DNA from: Alphaproteobacteria bacterium
GTDB lineage: Bacteria > Pseudomonadota > Alphaproteobacteria > Rhodobacterales > Rhodobacteraceae
Length of the DNA: 64,000 bases
Direction: 5' to 3'
NCBI GenBank assembly: GCA_030424865.1
Contig: JAUHVR010000001.1
Coordinates: forward strand, 434,001-498,000
The translations under genes and the position numbers were made by a program. Shown here piece after piece: positions 45,299-54,400 of the stretch (position 1 is the first letter of the stretch; each line of letters begins with the position of its first letter). The notes under the pieces are model-generated. The model did no database searches. It saw only the letters and a program-made list of their open reading frames with translations, and was not told where the DNA came from.

Positions 45299-46675
45299 TC
45301 AGGCGCCCTTTGGCGCTGCCAAAAGCCACAGGCCAAGGAAGGTGTAACCAATCATGAAAACCGACAGCGGCAAGGTGGCAATCGCGGCCTGTCGCGGGTG
45401 TCCGACAAGGTCGGTGGCGACCCGGTGGGCCAACAGGATCGACCAGACGTGTCCGACAACCACAAGCCCGGCCTGGGTGGTCCAGATCAGCCTGACGGTG
45501 TCGATGCGGTTGAAAAACCCGGTTGTCACGCGGAAAGGTTCAAGCCCCAGGTAATCCGCCCCGGTCGCAAAGGGATCGGTCAGGGCTGCCAGCGTGTATT
45601 GGATGCCAACCATGAAGGCGGTCAGGTAGTGGGCCATGTGATAGACCAGCGCGATCGGCAGCACGCACAGGGCCAAAGCGCCAAATGTGGTCTGAAAAGC
45701 CACCTGCGCCCGGGCGATGCGCAATCCCAGCCAGACCACCAGGGCAAAGGTCGCAAACAAGCCCGTCACCGAGCAAAGCAATCCGGTCAGCGTCACGCCG
45801 ATCACGGACGAACGTCCGGGAAACTCCAGCGGGTTGACCCCGATCACGCCCAGCCACCAGAAGGTCTCGTTCAGCCCGTCGAAACTGCCCACGCCCAGCA
45901 TCATCAGGGCAAAGCCCCCCAGCCCAAGCGTCCTTCTATCGGTCACCACCTGCCATCCGGGCCCGCCAATCCCGGCATCTGACTGCAGACGCAGGGGCGC
46001 AAGCTTGGCAAAGGCGGCAAACAGTACGTGGCCAAGCTCGGCCTGCTGGCACCATGTCCGCCCGAACAGGATCAGACCGGCAAAAGTCACACACCAGTAG
46101 CCCGCGACCAGGGTCGCAAGCCGGGCAGGATCGTCCGGCGCGGGATCGGCCAGCAGGAAGGCGGCAAAACACAGCAGGGTCAGGGTGCCGGGCCACACGC
46201 CCAGGGATTCGGGCAGCGTCAACACTGGCCTGTCCGGCGCGACCAACCGATAGAGCCCCATCCAGGGATTGATCCAGATCCATAAGTTGCCAACAAAGGC
46301 CGCCAGGCTGACAAGCGCGACCCAGCCGATGGTCCAGAACATCAGCGGCATGAGATTCGACAAGGGATCACGTGATCCGAAGAGGCCCAGGTAGACGATG
46401 AAACACAGGGCCGCCAGCGACGTCAGGCTCGTTGCCGTGGTAACGCGCTCGAACTCGAGCGACCGGAGCGGGCGCACGGAAAACAGGCGTTTCACTGCGT
46501 GGTCGGGGATTAGGAACAACGACACCACCGTTGCGGCGACCACCGCCACGCCTGCGGAAATATAGGCCCCCGTCGGCAAGAGCAGGACAAACCCCTGCTC
46601 GGACACATGGGCGGCGGCGGGCTGCGCCCATACCAGCGCAAGGTTGACGAAAAGCAGGTTCTTCCACAGGGTCAT
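45299..46675 (-). CDS. Polytopic membrane protein, unknown family
   Basis: A 458-residue protein with a cleavable signal-like N-terminus (residues 1-22, ending PAAAHVSE) and about ten to twelve hydrophobic helices. Conserved-looking features include HVSEQGFVLLLPTG and the aromatic-rich MAHYLTAFMVGIQYTLAA segment. No family with known function is recognised. The ATG at 46675 lies only 29 bases from the divergent start of a PCuA-like gene, so the pair may share control and function, possibly in copper or respiratory metallation; this is inference from adjacency. Confidence 0.65.
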   Translation of the reverse strand: MTLWKNLLFVNLALVWAQPAAAHVSEQGFVLLLPTGAYISAGVAVVAATVVSLFLIPDHAVKRLFSVRPLRSLEFERVTTATSLTSLAALCFIVYLGLFGSRDPLSNLMPLMFWTIGWVALVSLAAFVGNLWIWINPWMGLYRLVAPDRPVLTLPESLGVWPGTLTLLCFAAFLLADPAPDDPARLATLVAGYWCVTFAGLILFGRTWCQQAELGHVLFAAFAKLAPLRLQSDAGIGGPGWQVVTDRRTLGLGGFALMMLGVGSFDGLNETFWWLGVIGVNPLEFPGRSSVIGVTLTGLLCSVTGLFATFALVVWLGLRIARAQVAFQTTFGALALCVLPIALVYHMAHYLTAFMVGIQYTLAALTDPFATGADYLGLEPFRVTTGFFNRIDTVRLIWTTQAGLVVVGHVWSILLAHRVATDLVGHPRQAAIATLPLSVFMIGYTFLGLWLLAAPKGA

Positions 46676-46704
46676 GGGGGCATGATGCTCAGGTGAGTGG
46701 GGAT

Positions 46705-47469
46705 ATGAAAGCAGGAATTCTGGTTGTCGTGGTGGCCGTTGGCGCGGTTGCGCTTTGGATGAGCGGTGTCTTGACCACCACCGCGCGACATCTGTTGATT
46801 TCGAATGTCTCGGCCGGGCCAATGGGCTCTGGCGGGATTGCCGCGGTTCTGACCATCGACAACCAAGGGGAACCGGATCGACTGCTCAAGGTCAGCAGCG
46901 GTGCGGGGGACGCGCAGTTTCTGAACGCGAACCGGGGTCTGCCCATTCGTGTCGGGACATCCTCGTTGGCGCGCGATGCGGCGCATGTCATGATCTTGTC
47001 CGTCACAGAGCAACCGAAGGACGGGACATTGATCCCGTTGACGTTGCGGTTCGAAAAAGCGGGCGAGGTCAGCGTCAAGGCCCGGTATGCGGTGCCGGCC
47101 CCGGGCACTGCCGCCGCCCACGCGGCGATGGGCCACGGCATGACGATGGAGGATGTCACGGATGGCCCCGCTCCGACACTTGGGCTGAAGATCGAACGGG
47201 GCGAGGCCGGGTGGGTGGCACACATAGCCGCGCAGAACTTTACCTTTTCCCAGGAATTGCAGGACGGTGATCATGTCCCGGGCACCGGTCACGGGCACAT
47301 CTACCTGGGTGATATGAAACTGGGGCGGGTCTTTTCCGACAGGTACCAGATCGGGGTTCTGCCCAGCGGCAAACACCTTGTGCGGGTGACGCTGAACACC
47401 AATGACCACCGCGCCTATGCCGTCGACGGCCAACCCATTTCCGTCCAAGCCATCATTGAGGTTGACTAG
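46705..47469 (+). CDS. PCuA-like exported protein with C-terminal domain
   Basis: A 254-residue membrane-anchored protein. After a helix at residues 1-20, residues 30-140 resemble the PCu(A)C copper chaperone fold: GEPDRLLKVSSGAGDAQFL and a closing IPLTLRFEKAGEVSVKARY. The canonical H-x-M copper motif is not in place; instead a His/Met cluster AAHAAMGHGMTMED follows the domain. The C-terminal part VPGTGHGHIYLGDMKLG ... LNTNDHRAYAVDGQPI is a second domain of unknown function rich in His. ATG at 46705 has AGGTGAG at good spacing; a GTG at 46693 is the alternative. Copper handling is an inference. Confidence 0.65.
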   Translation: MKAGILVVVVAVGAVALWMSGVLTTTARHLLISNVSAGPMGSGGIAAVLTIDNQGEPDRLLKVSSGAGDAQFLNANRGLPIRVGTSSLARDAAHVMILSVTEQPKDGTLIPLTLRFEKAGEVSVKARYAVPAPGTAAAHAAMGHGMTMEDVTDGPAPTLGLKIERGEAGWVAHIAAQNFTFSQELQDGDHVPGTGHGHIYLGDMKLGRVFSDRYQIGVLPSGKHLVRVTLNTNDHRAYAVDGQPISVQAIIEVD

Positions 47470-47490
47470 ATCGACCCCTTTGCGACTTTA

Positions 47491-47502
47491 TTGGTACACA
47501 AG
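47491..47502. promoter_or_regulatory. Operator-like element upstream of hydantoinase genes
   Basis: TTGGTACACAAG lies 22 bases upstream of the hyuA start. Its right half TACACAAGTG matches TATACAAGTG of the MarR-region palindrome at 9 of 10 positions. It is imperfect as a dyad and support is weak. Confidence 0.3.
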
Positions 47503-47524
47503 TGAGTTCACATGAGGACCGCGC

Positions 47525-49570
47525 GTGGCGAAGGACAAGATCATCGGTGTGGATGTCGGCGGCACGTTCACCGATCTGGTCACGATTGACGGTGACACCG
47601 GCGCGATCAGGATCGCAAAAACGCCGACCACGCTGGACAATCAGGCCTTTGGGGTGAACAACGCGCTGGACATGGCGGACCTTGATCTGGCCAGTGTCGA
47701 TCTGATCGTGCATGGCACCACGACGACCACAAACGCGGTTTTGGAACGCAAGCTGTCCAGGACCGGTCTGATCACCACGGCTGGGTTCCGCGACGTGCTG
47801 GAACTGGGGCGGCGGACCCGTCCGCAGCCCTATGGGATGACAGGGCAGTTCTTTCCGATCATCCCGCGTGACCTGCGGCTTGAGGTGCCGGAACGCATGG
47901 ACGCCACCGGCGCGGTCCTGACACCTTTGGACGAAGCCGGCGTCGCCCGGGCGGTCCGGGATCTGTTGGACGCCGGGTGCGAGGCGCTGGTGATCCACTT
48001 TCTGCACGCCTATGCCAACCCGGCCCACGAACAGCGCGCCGCCCGGATCGCCGCCGAGATTTGGCCGAACGACTACATCACCACGGGCCACAGCCTCTTG
48101 TCGGAAACCCGCGAGTTCGAACGTGGCGTCACCGCCGCCGTCAATGCCTCGGTCCAGCCCTTGCTGGAACGCTATGTCACCCGGCTGCGCAATGAGCTGA
48201 GCCAAAAGGGCTATCGGGGCGATGTGCTGGTGATGAACGGCAATGGCGGCATGGTCTCGTCCCGGCTGGTCGCGCGCGAGGCCGCCAAGACCGTGATGTC
48301 GGGCCCCGCATCGGGTGTGATGGCTGCCGCCTACACGGGGCGGCGCGCGGGGGAAGAGAACCTTTTGACCTATGACATGGGCGGCACCTCGACCGATGTC
48401 GCACTGATCCGCGACAGCACGCCTTCGGTCTCGAACGAGATCGAGATCGAATACGCGATGCCCATTCATGTGCCCATGGTCGACGTGCGCACCGTGGGGG
48501 CGGGCGGGGGGTCCATCGCCTCGGTTGACGCGGCGGGGCTTTTGCAGGTGGGGCCCGCCAGCGCAGGCGCTGATCCGGGGCCCATCTGCTATGGCAAGGG
48601 CGGCACCCAACCGACTATTTCAGACGCCAACATGCTGCTGGGGCGGCTGAACCCGGGCAAGCTGAATTCGGTCACCGGCGGCGTATCCAAGGACCAGATC
48701 GCGGACATCTTCGCGGACACTCTTGGCGCGCCTATGGGGCTGGATGCGATCCAGTCAGCCGAGGCCGTGATCCGTGTGGCCAATGCCAAGATGGCCGGTG
48801 CGATCCGCATGGTCTCGCTGTCGCTGGGCGCTGACCCGCGCGATTTCGCGCTTTTTGCCTTTGGCGGGGCCGGTCCCCTGCATGCCGCGGATCTGGCGCG
48901 CGAACTTGGCATTCCACGAGTTCTGATCCCGGCCCGTCCGGGGATCACAAACGCATTGGGCTGCGTGGTCGCGGACCTGCGCTATGACTATGTGCAAACC
49001 GTCAATCTGGCCCTGGGCGCTGATGCAGTTGGCCGCATCCATGCCGAGTTCGCCGATCAGATCGCCGCGGGCAATGCCGCCGTCGCGCGTGAAACCGTGA
49101 CGCTGACAGAGGTGCGGCAGCTCTTCAGCGTCGACATGCAGTTTCTGGGGCAAAGCCATGTCGTCCGCGTCCCGCTGGACACGCCCGTGCCGACCGAGGC
49201 CGAGCTTCGACAGGGCTTTGAAAAGGTCTATTGGAACCGGTTCAAGGTCGAGCTGCCCGAGATCCGGGCGCGCATCGTGAACGTCAACACCTCGGTCATC
49301 GGGGTCAGCGATCCGGTGGATCTGTCCCGACTGATCGATCCCGACGGGCGGCACGCCACCGCCACCCCGTCAGAGCACCGGCAGGTGGTCTTTGACGGGG
49401 TTGTGCATGACACGCCAATCTACTGGCGCGATCACCTGCCCGCTGATGCCACCCTGACCGGTCCGGCCATCATTGAACAGCTGGACACAACGGTGCTGAT
49501 CCCGCCGGGGGATCACGTCACATCGGGCAGGGATGGCAATCTGATCCTTCATATCGGCGGTGCCCCATGA
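47525..49570 (+). CDS. Hydantoinase/oxoprolinase subunit A
   Basis: A 681-residue ATP-dependent ring-opening enzyme subunit of the HyuA family (5-oxoprolinase, N-methylhydantoinase, acetone carboxylase beta). The ATPase-like N-terminus IIGVDVGGTFTDLVTIDGD, HGTTTTTNAVLERK, ELGRRTRPQPYGM and the actin-like GGTSTDVALI and GPGPICYGKGG-type PGPICYGKGG motif are present. The start is GTG at 47525, with GAGGA six bases upstream. Its stop overlaps subunit B (ATGA). The pair cleaves the ring of a hydantoin, oxoproline or related amide with ATP; the substrate is not determined. Confidence 0.93.
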   Translation: MAKDKIIGVDVGGTFTDLVTIDGDTGAIRIAKTPTTLDNQAFGVNNALDMADLDLASVDLIVHGTTTTTNAVLERKLSRTGLITTAGFRDVLELGRRTRPQPYGMTGQFFPIIPRDLRLEVPERMDATGAVLTPLDEAGVARAVRDLLDAGCEALVIHFLHAYANPAHEQRAARIAAEIWPNDYITTGHSLLSETREFERGVTAAVNASVQPLLERYVTRLRNELSQKGYRGDVLVMNGNGGMVSSRLVAREAAKTVMSGPASGVMAAAYTGRRAGEENLLTYDMGGTSTDVALIRDSTPSVSNEIEIEYAMPIHVPMVDVRTVGAGGGSIASVDAAGLLQVGPASAGADPGPICYGKGGTQPTISDANMLLGRLNPGKLNSVTGGVSKDQIADIFADTLGAPMGLDAIQSAEAVIRVANAKMAGAIRMVSLSLGADPRDFALFAFGGAGPLHAADLARELGIPRVLIPARPGITNALGCVVADLRYDYVQTVNLALGADAVGRIHAEFADQIAAGNAAVARETVTLTEVRQLFSVDMQFLGQSHVVRVPLDTPVPTEAELRQGFEKVYWNRFKVELPEIRARIVNVNTSVIGVSDPVDLSRLIDPDGRHATATPSEHRQVVFDGVVHDTPIYWRDHLPADATLTGPAIIEQLDTTVLIPPGDHVTSGRDGNLILHIGGAP

Positions 49571-51213
49571 GCCTTGATCCCATCACCCTGTCGGTCATTC
49601 AGGCCGGCTTGCAGCAGGTCTGCGACGAGATGGACCTCAGCTTTTCAAGGGCCGCCTTTTCGCCTGTCATCGCCGAGGCCAATGACCGTTCGGACGGGAT
49701 CTACAGCGCCGAGGACGGCGCGTTGATCGCGCAAGGGGCGGGCGGGCTGCCGGTGTTTGTCGGTACGATGCAGTATTCGACGCGGGTGCTGATCGAGATG
49801 ATTGCGGCAGGCACGGTTGCCGCGCCCAAACCCGATGACATCTACATCGTGAACGATCCCTATCTGGGCGGCACGCACCTGATGGATGTCCGCTTTGCCA
49901 GACCGTTTTATCGCAACGGCAAGATCTTTTGCTGGTTGTCCAACACCGGCCACTGGCCCGACACGGGCGGCGCGGTGCCGGGGGGCTTTTCGGCCTCGGC
50001 GACCTCGGTCGAACAAGAAGGATTGCGCCTGCCGCCGGTGCGGCTGTTCAAGGAAGGGGAACTGGACCCCGAGATCTATGCCATCATCTGTTCGAACATC
50101 CGCGTGGCGGACCAGAGGATCGGCGATGTCAAAGCCCAGGCGGCGGCACTGATGGTGGGCGAGGACCGGCTGAACGCGCTGCTGGATCGCTATGGGGACG
50201 ACACGGTGCAAGAGGCCATCGCCGAGCTGCGTGTTCGAGCCGAAACCCAGATGCGCAGCCTGATCGACGAAATCCCCGACGGCACCTATCGGTCCAGGGC
50301 CTGGATCGACAGTGACGGAGTGGTCAACGAACCGCTGGCCATCAAGCTTATGGTGACCAAGACCCCGGGGCATCTGCAGTTCGACTTTTCCGAAAGCAGC
50401 CCGCCCTGCATGGGGCCGATGAACTCGGTTCTGGCGACGACGCTGTCTTCGGTCTACCTCGCCATGCGACACATCTTTCCCGAGGTTCCGATCAGTGCCG
50501 GTGCCTTTGCCCCGCTCGAGGTGCTGCGACCCGACGGCACCTTTCTGGACGCGCAGTATCCGCGTCCGGTGTCGGGATGTGCCGCCGAGGTGTCACAACG
50601 GATTGCCGAGGCGGTCTTTGCCGCGCTGGTCGACCCCTTGCCGGACCGGGTCACCGCCGCGCCCGCCGGCACCAGCGGCAACTTTGCCCTTGGCGGCCAT
50701 GATCCGCAGGCGGGCCGGGACTATGTCATGTACCAGCTGTCCGGAGGCGGATACGGTGGCAACGCCGACCATGATGGCCTGTCGAACGGATGCTCGACAA
50801 TCGGCATCTCGAAAGCGCCGCCGATCGAGATCATGGAGCAGAACTTTCCCGTCCTCTACCACAAGTACGCCATGCGCGAAGGCTCTGGCGGCGCGGGCAA
50901 ACACCGAGGCGGCCTTGGACTGGAATACGAGGTCGAACTGCGCCGCGGCACGGCACGGGCGAGCTTTGTGATGGATCATGGCCGCTTTGGCCCTCAGGGG
51001 GCCTTGGGCGGCGCAGATGGCGCCGTCAACGAGGTCAGGATCAGCAGGTCCGGTGGGGTCTACACGCCCGAGCACCTGTCCAAGGAACAGGACATCCCCT
51101 TGACGGCAGGCGATCGGGTCAACGTCAAGACACCCGGCGGTGGCGGATATGGGGATCCGGCGGACAGGGACCCGGACCTTGACCGCGAAGACCGGCGTTT
51201 GGGCCGCGTCTGA
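49567..51213 (+). CDS. Hydantoinase/oxoprolinase subunit B
   Basis: A 548-residue HyuB partner of the preceding subunit. Typical elements are DPITLSVIQAGLQQVCDEMD, NDPYLGGTHLMDVRFARPFY, the VLATTLSSVYLAMRHIFPEVPI stretch, GCAAEVSQRIAEAVFAAL and the C-terminal EGSGGAGKHRGGLG and TPGGGGYGDP motifs. It overlaps subunit A by four bases; a P450 gene follows 207 bases later. With HyuA it forms the heteromeric hydrolase; its partner specificity is shared. Confidence 0.93.
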   Translation: MSLDPITLSVIQAGLQQVCDEMDLSFSRAAFSPVIAEANDRSDGIYSAEDGALIAQGAGGLPVFVGTMQYSTRVLIEMIAAGTVAAPKPDDIYIVNDPYLGGTHLMDVRFARPFYRNGKIFCWLSNTGHWPDTGGAVPGGFSASATSVEQEGLRLPPVRLFKEGELDPEIYAIICSNIRVADQRIGDVKAQAAALMVGEDRLNALLDRYGDDTVQEAIAELRVRAETQMRSLIDEIPDGTYRSRAWIDSDGVVNEPLAIKLMVTKTPGHLQFDFSESSPPCMGPMNSVLATTLSSVYLAMRHIFPEVPISAGAFAPLEVLRPDGTFLDAQYPRPVSGCAAEVSQRIAEAVFAALVDPLPDRVTAAPAGTSGNFALGGHDPQAGRDYVMYQLSGGGYGGNADHDGLSNGCSTIGISKAPPIEIMEQNFPVLYHKYAMREGSGGAGKHRGGLGLEYEVELRRGTARASFVMDHGRFGPQGALGGADGAVNEVRISRSGGVYTPEHLSKEQDIPLTAGDRVNVKTPGGGGYGDPADRDPDLDREDRRLGRV

Positions 51214-51229
51214 GTTGCCAGCGGTCCAC

Positions 51230-51249
51230 GTCGCGCCAAGGTGCGCGAC
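51230..51249. terminator. Weak hairpin after hydantoinase B
   Basis: Arms GTCGCGC / GCGCGAC around CAAGGT, 17 bases after the subunit B stop. There is no T tract, so this may be an intercistronic hairpin rather than a terminator. Confidence 0.35.
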
Positions 51250-51420
51250 AGGACCAAGGGTTTGCTGCTAACGTGGTGCTTGCAGCTCATGCAGCGCGTA
51301 ACGGTCGATCACGAGCTCGCCGGGTCGGGACCCTCGGCCAGAAAGAACAGGGGAATATCTGAATCTGCGTGGTGACGCGCGCGACCACGTTCCGGAAATG
51401 GCATACGAACAGGGCATCTC

Positions 51421-52584
51421 ATGTCAAACGCGCCCCATTACAACATCGATCCCAAGACCTTTTGGGACGATCCCTATCCGGACCTGAAAGTGATGCGCCG
51501 GACGATGCCCGTGGCCTATGTTCCGCAACTCGGGGCGACGCTGATCACCCGTCGGGACGATATATTCGAGACCGAAAAGATCATCGATGTCTTTTCCTCG
51601 GTGCAGCCGGACGGGTTGATGACCAAGCTCATGGGCCAAAACATGATGCGCAAGGACGGGGAGGCCCACCAGGCCGAGCGCAAGGCCATCTTTCCGACGG
51701 TTTCGCCCAAGACGGTCAAGCTGATCTGGCGGCAGGCCTTTGTCGAAATGGTTGACGGAGTGCTGTCGGACGTCGCGCCAAGGGGGCGGGCGGACATGGT
51801 GGACGACATCGCCAAACGCATCTCGGGCGAGGCGCTGAGGATCATTACAGGGCTCAGCACTGCAACCTGGCGAGACATGGATCGCGTCAGCCAGGGAATG
51901 ATCGACGGCATTGCCAACTATTCGGGCGATCCCGATGTGGAAGCCAACTGCCGCGACTGTACGAACGCAATCGAAAGGTGGGTCGACGCGCGGACACCCG
52001 AGTTGCGGGAAGCGCCGGATCACTCGCTGTTGTCCGTGCTGCTTCAGGCGGGGGCGGACCGGGACCAGGTCTATGCCAACGTCAAACTTGCGATTTCGGG
52101 CGGACAGAACGAGGTTCGGGACGTGATCGCCGGTCTTGTCTGGGCCCTGCTGACGCATCCTGACCAGATGGCGCGCATCAAGGATGGAACGAACAGCTGG
52201 CTCGACGCCTTCGAGGAATTCACCCGCTGGATGTCCCCGATTGGCATGTCGCCGCGCCAGATTGCCAAACCTTACGACCTGCATGGCGTGACGTTGGAGC
52301 CCGACGACAGGGTGTTTTTCATGTTCGGGTCGGGCAACCGGGACGAAACCGTCTTTGACCGACCCGAGGCATTCGACATGTCTCAGGATGCGTCTGCCTC
52401 TATCGCGTTTGGGGCGGGGCCGCATTTTTGCGCAGGGGCCTGGGCGTCACGTTGCTTGATTGCGGATGTGGCCGTTCCGATGATTTTTGACCGGTTGAAC
52501 GGGCTTCGCCTGGTTGGCGACACCCCGTTCGGGGGCTGGGCCTTTCGCGGGCCTTTGCACATGCCGGTCGCATGGTCGGTGTAG
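51421..52584 (+). CDS. Cytochrome P450
   Basis: A 387-residue soluble bacterial P450 monooxygenase. The haem-binding motif FGAGPHFCAGAWASR has the thiolate Cys337; the K-helix ExxR is EEFTRW, and the PERF-like RPEAFD follows. The I-helix, normally AGxET/DT with an acid-alcohol pair for proton delivery, reads ISGGQNEVRDVIAG, with Asn-Glu at those positions. This departs from the canonical arrangement and suggests altered oxygen chemistry or a subgroup with that sequence. No dedicated ferredoxin or reductase gene is nearby. Substrate unknown; genomic context suggests a compound related to the hydantoinase pathway. Confidence 0.92.
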   Translation: MSNAPHYNIDPKTFWDDPYPDLKVMRRTMPVAYVPQLGATLITRRDDIFETEKIIDVFSSVQPDGLMTKLMGQNMMRKDGEAHQAERKAIFPTVSPKTVKLIWRQAFVEMVDGVLSDVAPRGRADMVDDIAKRISGEALRIITGLSTATWRDMDRVSQGMIDGIANYSGDPDVEANCRDCTNAIERWVDARTPELREAPDHSLLSVLLQAGADRDQVYANVKLAISGGQNEVRDVIAGLVWALLTHPDQMARIKDGTNSWLDAFEEFTRWMSPIGMSPRQIAKPYDLHGVTLEPDDRVFFMFGSGNRDETVFDRPEAFDMSQDASASIAFGAGPHFCAGAWASRCLIADVAVPMIFDRLNGLRLVGDTPFGGWAFRGPLHMPVAWSV

Positions 52585-52772
52585 TGGCAGGTCACGGCTT
52601 GCGGGCAATCGCACAAGCAACCCGACAAAGACCATCGGACCCAGACAGGCATGTGCCCGCGAGGAAACGCTGTGACAAGTGACCACAATCTGGGGCAAGC
52701 TGTGCGCAAATTGTCGGACCGGGGGTGGCGCGTGCCTCGCGCATCCCGGTCGGCTTGGACACGGGTAACATC

Positions 52773-53528
52773 ATGGGTCTCGACATCTCGGAACTGGCCT
52801 TGGCCCTTTTGGCCATCCTTGTCGGAGGCTTCCTGAAAGGAGCAACCGGCGCAGGCACGCCCGTGGTCGGGATCCCCATTCTGACCTCCCTGTTTGGCAT
52901 CCATTTTGCGGTGGCGGTTTTTTCGGTCCTCAATCTGATTTCCAACCTGTGGCATGCCTTTGCCTACCGAAGCCATCAGGGTGAACGCGGGTTCGTGTTG
53001 CGGTTTTCGGTGATGGGCGGCATCGGTGTGGTTGTCGGATCGATTTTCCTGGCCTGGCTGCCGACCGAATGGTTGATGGCGTTTCTGGCCATCATCGTCT
53101 TTGCCTACGTTGGGTTGCGATTGGCGCGACCGGGATGGCATCTGGCGCGCCCGGTCGGGGAAAAATGGGCGGTCGTTGCGGGTCTGGGCGGCGGGGTCAT
53201 GCAGGGGGCAGGGGGCATCTCTGCGCCGATCTCGGTCACCTACCTGAACGCCATGCGCCTGTCGCGCGACGAGTTCATTGCGACGATCTCGGTCCTGTTC
53301 AGCGCGATGTCTTTCGTGCAGATCTTGTCGCTGGTCTTGCTGGGCATTCTGACGCCAGAGCGTTTCTGGGTCGGTGTTGCGGCCATAGGGCCCTTGTTCG
53401 CAGCGATATGGGTCGGGGAAAAAGCCGCAAAGCGCCTTTCCAAGGTCTGGTTCGACCGGGTGATTCTGGTGCTTCTGGTGGTGATCGCCGTGCGTTTGGC
53501 CTGGGGGGCCTTGGGTGGAGCGAACTGA
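52773..53528 (+). CDS. TauE/SafE (TSUP) family exporter
   Basis: A 251-residue membrane protein with about eight helices. VGGFLKGATGAGTPVVGIPILTSLFG and the mirrored second repeat GGGVMQGAGGISAPISVTYLNAMRL are the TSUP half-repeats. Some members export sulfite, sulfoacetate or other organosulfur anions; others do not. The ATG at 52773 was chosen over a longer GTG-led frame because it starts just before the first helix. It ends two bases from the convergent IclR gene. Its proximity to HpsN-like genes hints at sulfite export but does not prove it. Confidence 0.85.
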   Translation: MGLDISELALALLAILVGGFLKGATGAGTPVVGIPILTSLFGIHFAVAVFSVLNLISNLWHAFAYRSHQGERGFVLRFSVMGGIGVVVGSIFLAWLPTEWLMAFLAIIVFAYVGLRLARPGWHLARPVGEKWAVVAGLGGGVMQGAGGISAPISVTYLNAMRLSRDEFIATISVLFSAMSFVQILSLVLLGILTPERFWVGVAAIGPLFAAIWVGEKAAKRLSKVWFDRVILVLLVVIAVRLAWGALGGAN

Positions 53529-53530
53529 CC

Positions 53531-54292
53531 CTAACTGAACAGGATGTCGCTCAGCTTGTCAGCCGCCGTTTGCAGAATGTCCTTGCGGTCGACGGCCTCG
53601 TCCAGTGACACCCTTTGGGATGGTCCGTGATAGGCGAGGCTGGCGACGTATCGACCGTCGAGGTCGACCACGGGGACGGCGATGGCGACCATCCCTTCCA
53701 GAAACTCTTCGCGGTCCAGCGAATAGCCCCGCTTGCGGATGTCGCTCAGTTCCGCAAGCAGACTGGCGGGATCGACGATCGTCTGGGCGGTCATCTGTTC
53801 AAGCTGAAGTGACGCAATCAGGCCTTCTCTTTTCTGCGGGGACAGACTGGCCAGAAAGCATTTGCCGCTGGCGGTACAGTGGAAAGGAACACTCGTGCCG
53901 ATGGGCAGCTGGATCCGGAACGGCCATCCGGTCTCGACCCGGTCCAGATAGTTCATGCCGGTGCTGCCGGGGGCCGCATAGTTGACGGTTTCCCCCACGC
54001 TTTCAGCCACTTCCTTCAGGATCTGATGCCGCGCGATATGATCCCTCGAGTTGTACAAAAGCCCCGATCCCAGTTCGCGCAACCGGCGGGCCACCTGGAA
54101 TCGCTTTGAGTTGCCCAGCCGAGTCAGAAAGCCGTTTTCCTCGAGCGTTGCGCACAACCTGTGCACGGTTTGCTTTGGCAGGCCCAATTGCTCGTTGATC
54201 TGCGTCGCTGTCATGGGCTGGCTGCTTTTTCCCAGAATTTCCAAGATCATAAGTGTTCGCAGATTGGTTGGAATTCGGCCCGAGTCTTCCAC
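53531..54292 (-). CDS. IclR family transcriptional regulator
   Basis: A 253-residue IclR protein. The N-terminal winged HTH (LRTLMILEILGKSSQPMTATQINEQLGLPKQTVHRLCATLEENGFL) precedes the IclR effector domain with its TASGKCFLASLSP and GMVAIAVPVVDLDGRYVASLAYHGP motifs. It is divergent from the GMC gene, with a 25-base near-perfect inverted repeat in between, so it is the probable regulator of the downstream catabolic and TRAP genes. Confidence 0.93.
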   Translation of the reverse strand: MEDSGRIPTNLRTLMILEILGKSSQPMTATQINEQLGLPKQTVHRLCATLEENGFLTRLGNSKRFQVARRLRELGSGLLYNSRDHIARHQILKEVAESVGETVNYAAPGSTGMNYLDRVETGWPFRIQLPIGTSVPFHCTASGKCFLASLSPQKREGLIASLQLEQMTAQTIVDPASLLAELSDIRKRGYSLDREEFLEGMVAIAVPVVDLDGRYVASLAYHGPSQRVSLDEAVDRKDILQTAADKLSDILFS

Positions 54293-54356
54293 GGAACCCC
54301 CCTGTCAAAAAAAATGGTGCAATTCACATGAATCGGTGTATCGTCACTTTTTACCA

Positions 54357-54381
54357 AAATCGAGACAAAAAGTCTCAATTT
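54357..54381. promoter_or_regulatory. IclR-type operator
   Basis: Near-perfect inverted repeat AAATCGAGAC-AAAAA-GTCTCAATTT (one mismatch in ten per arm), 20 bases upstream of the GMC start and in the divergent promoter region with the IclR gene. Confidence 0.7.
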
Positions 54382-54400
54382 TTGATACTCGTGGGGGATC

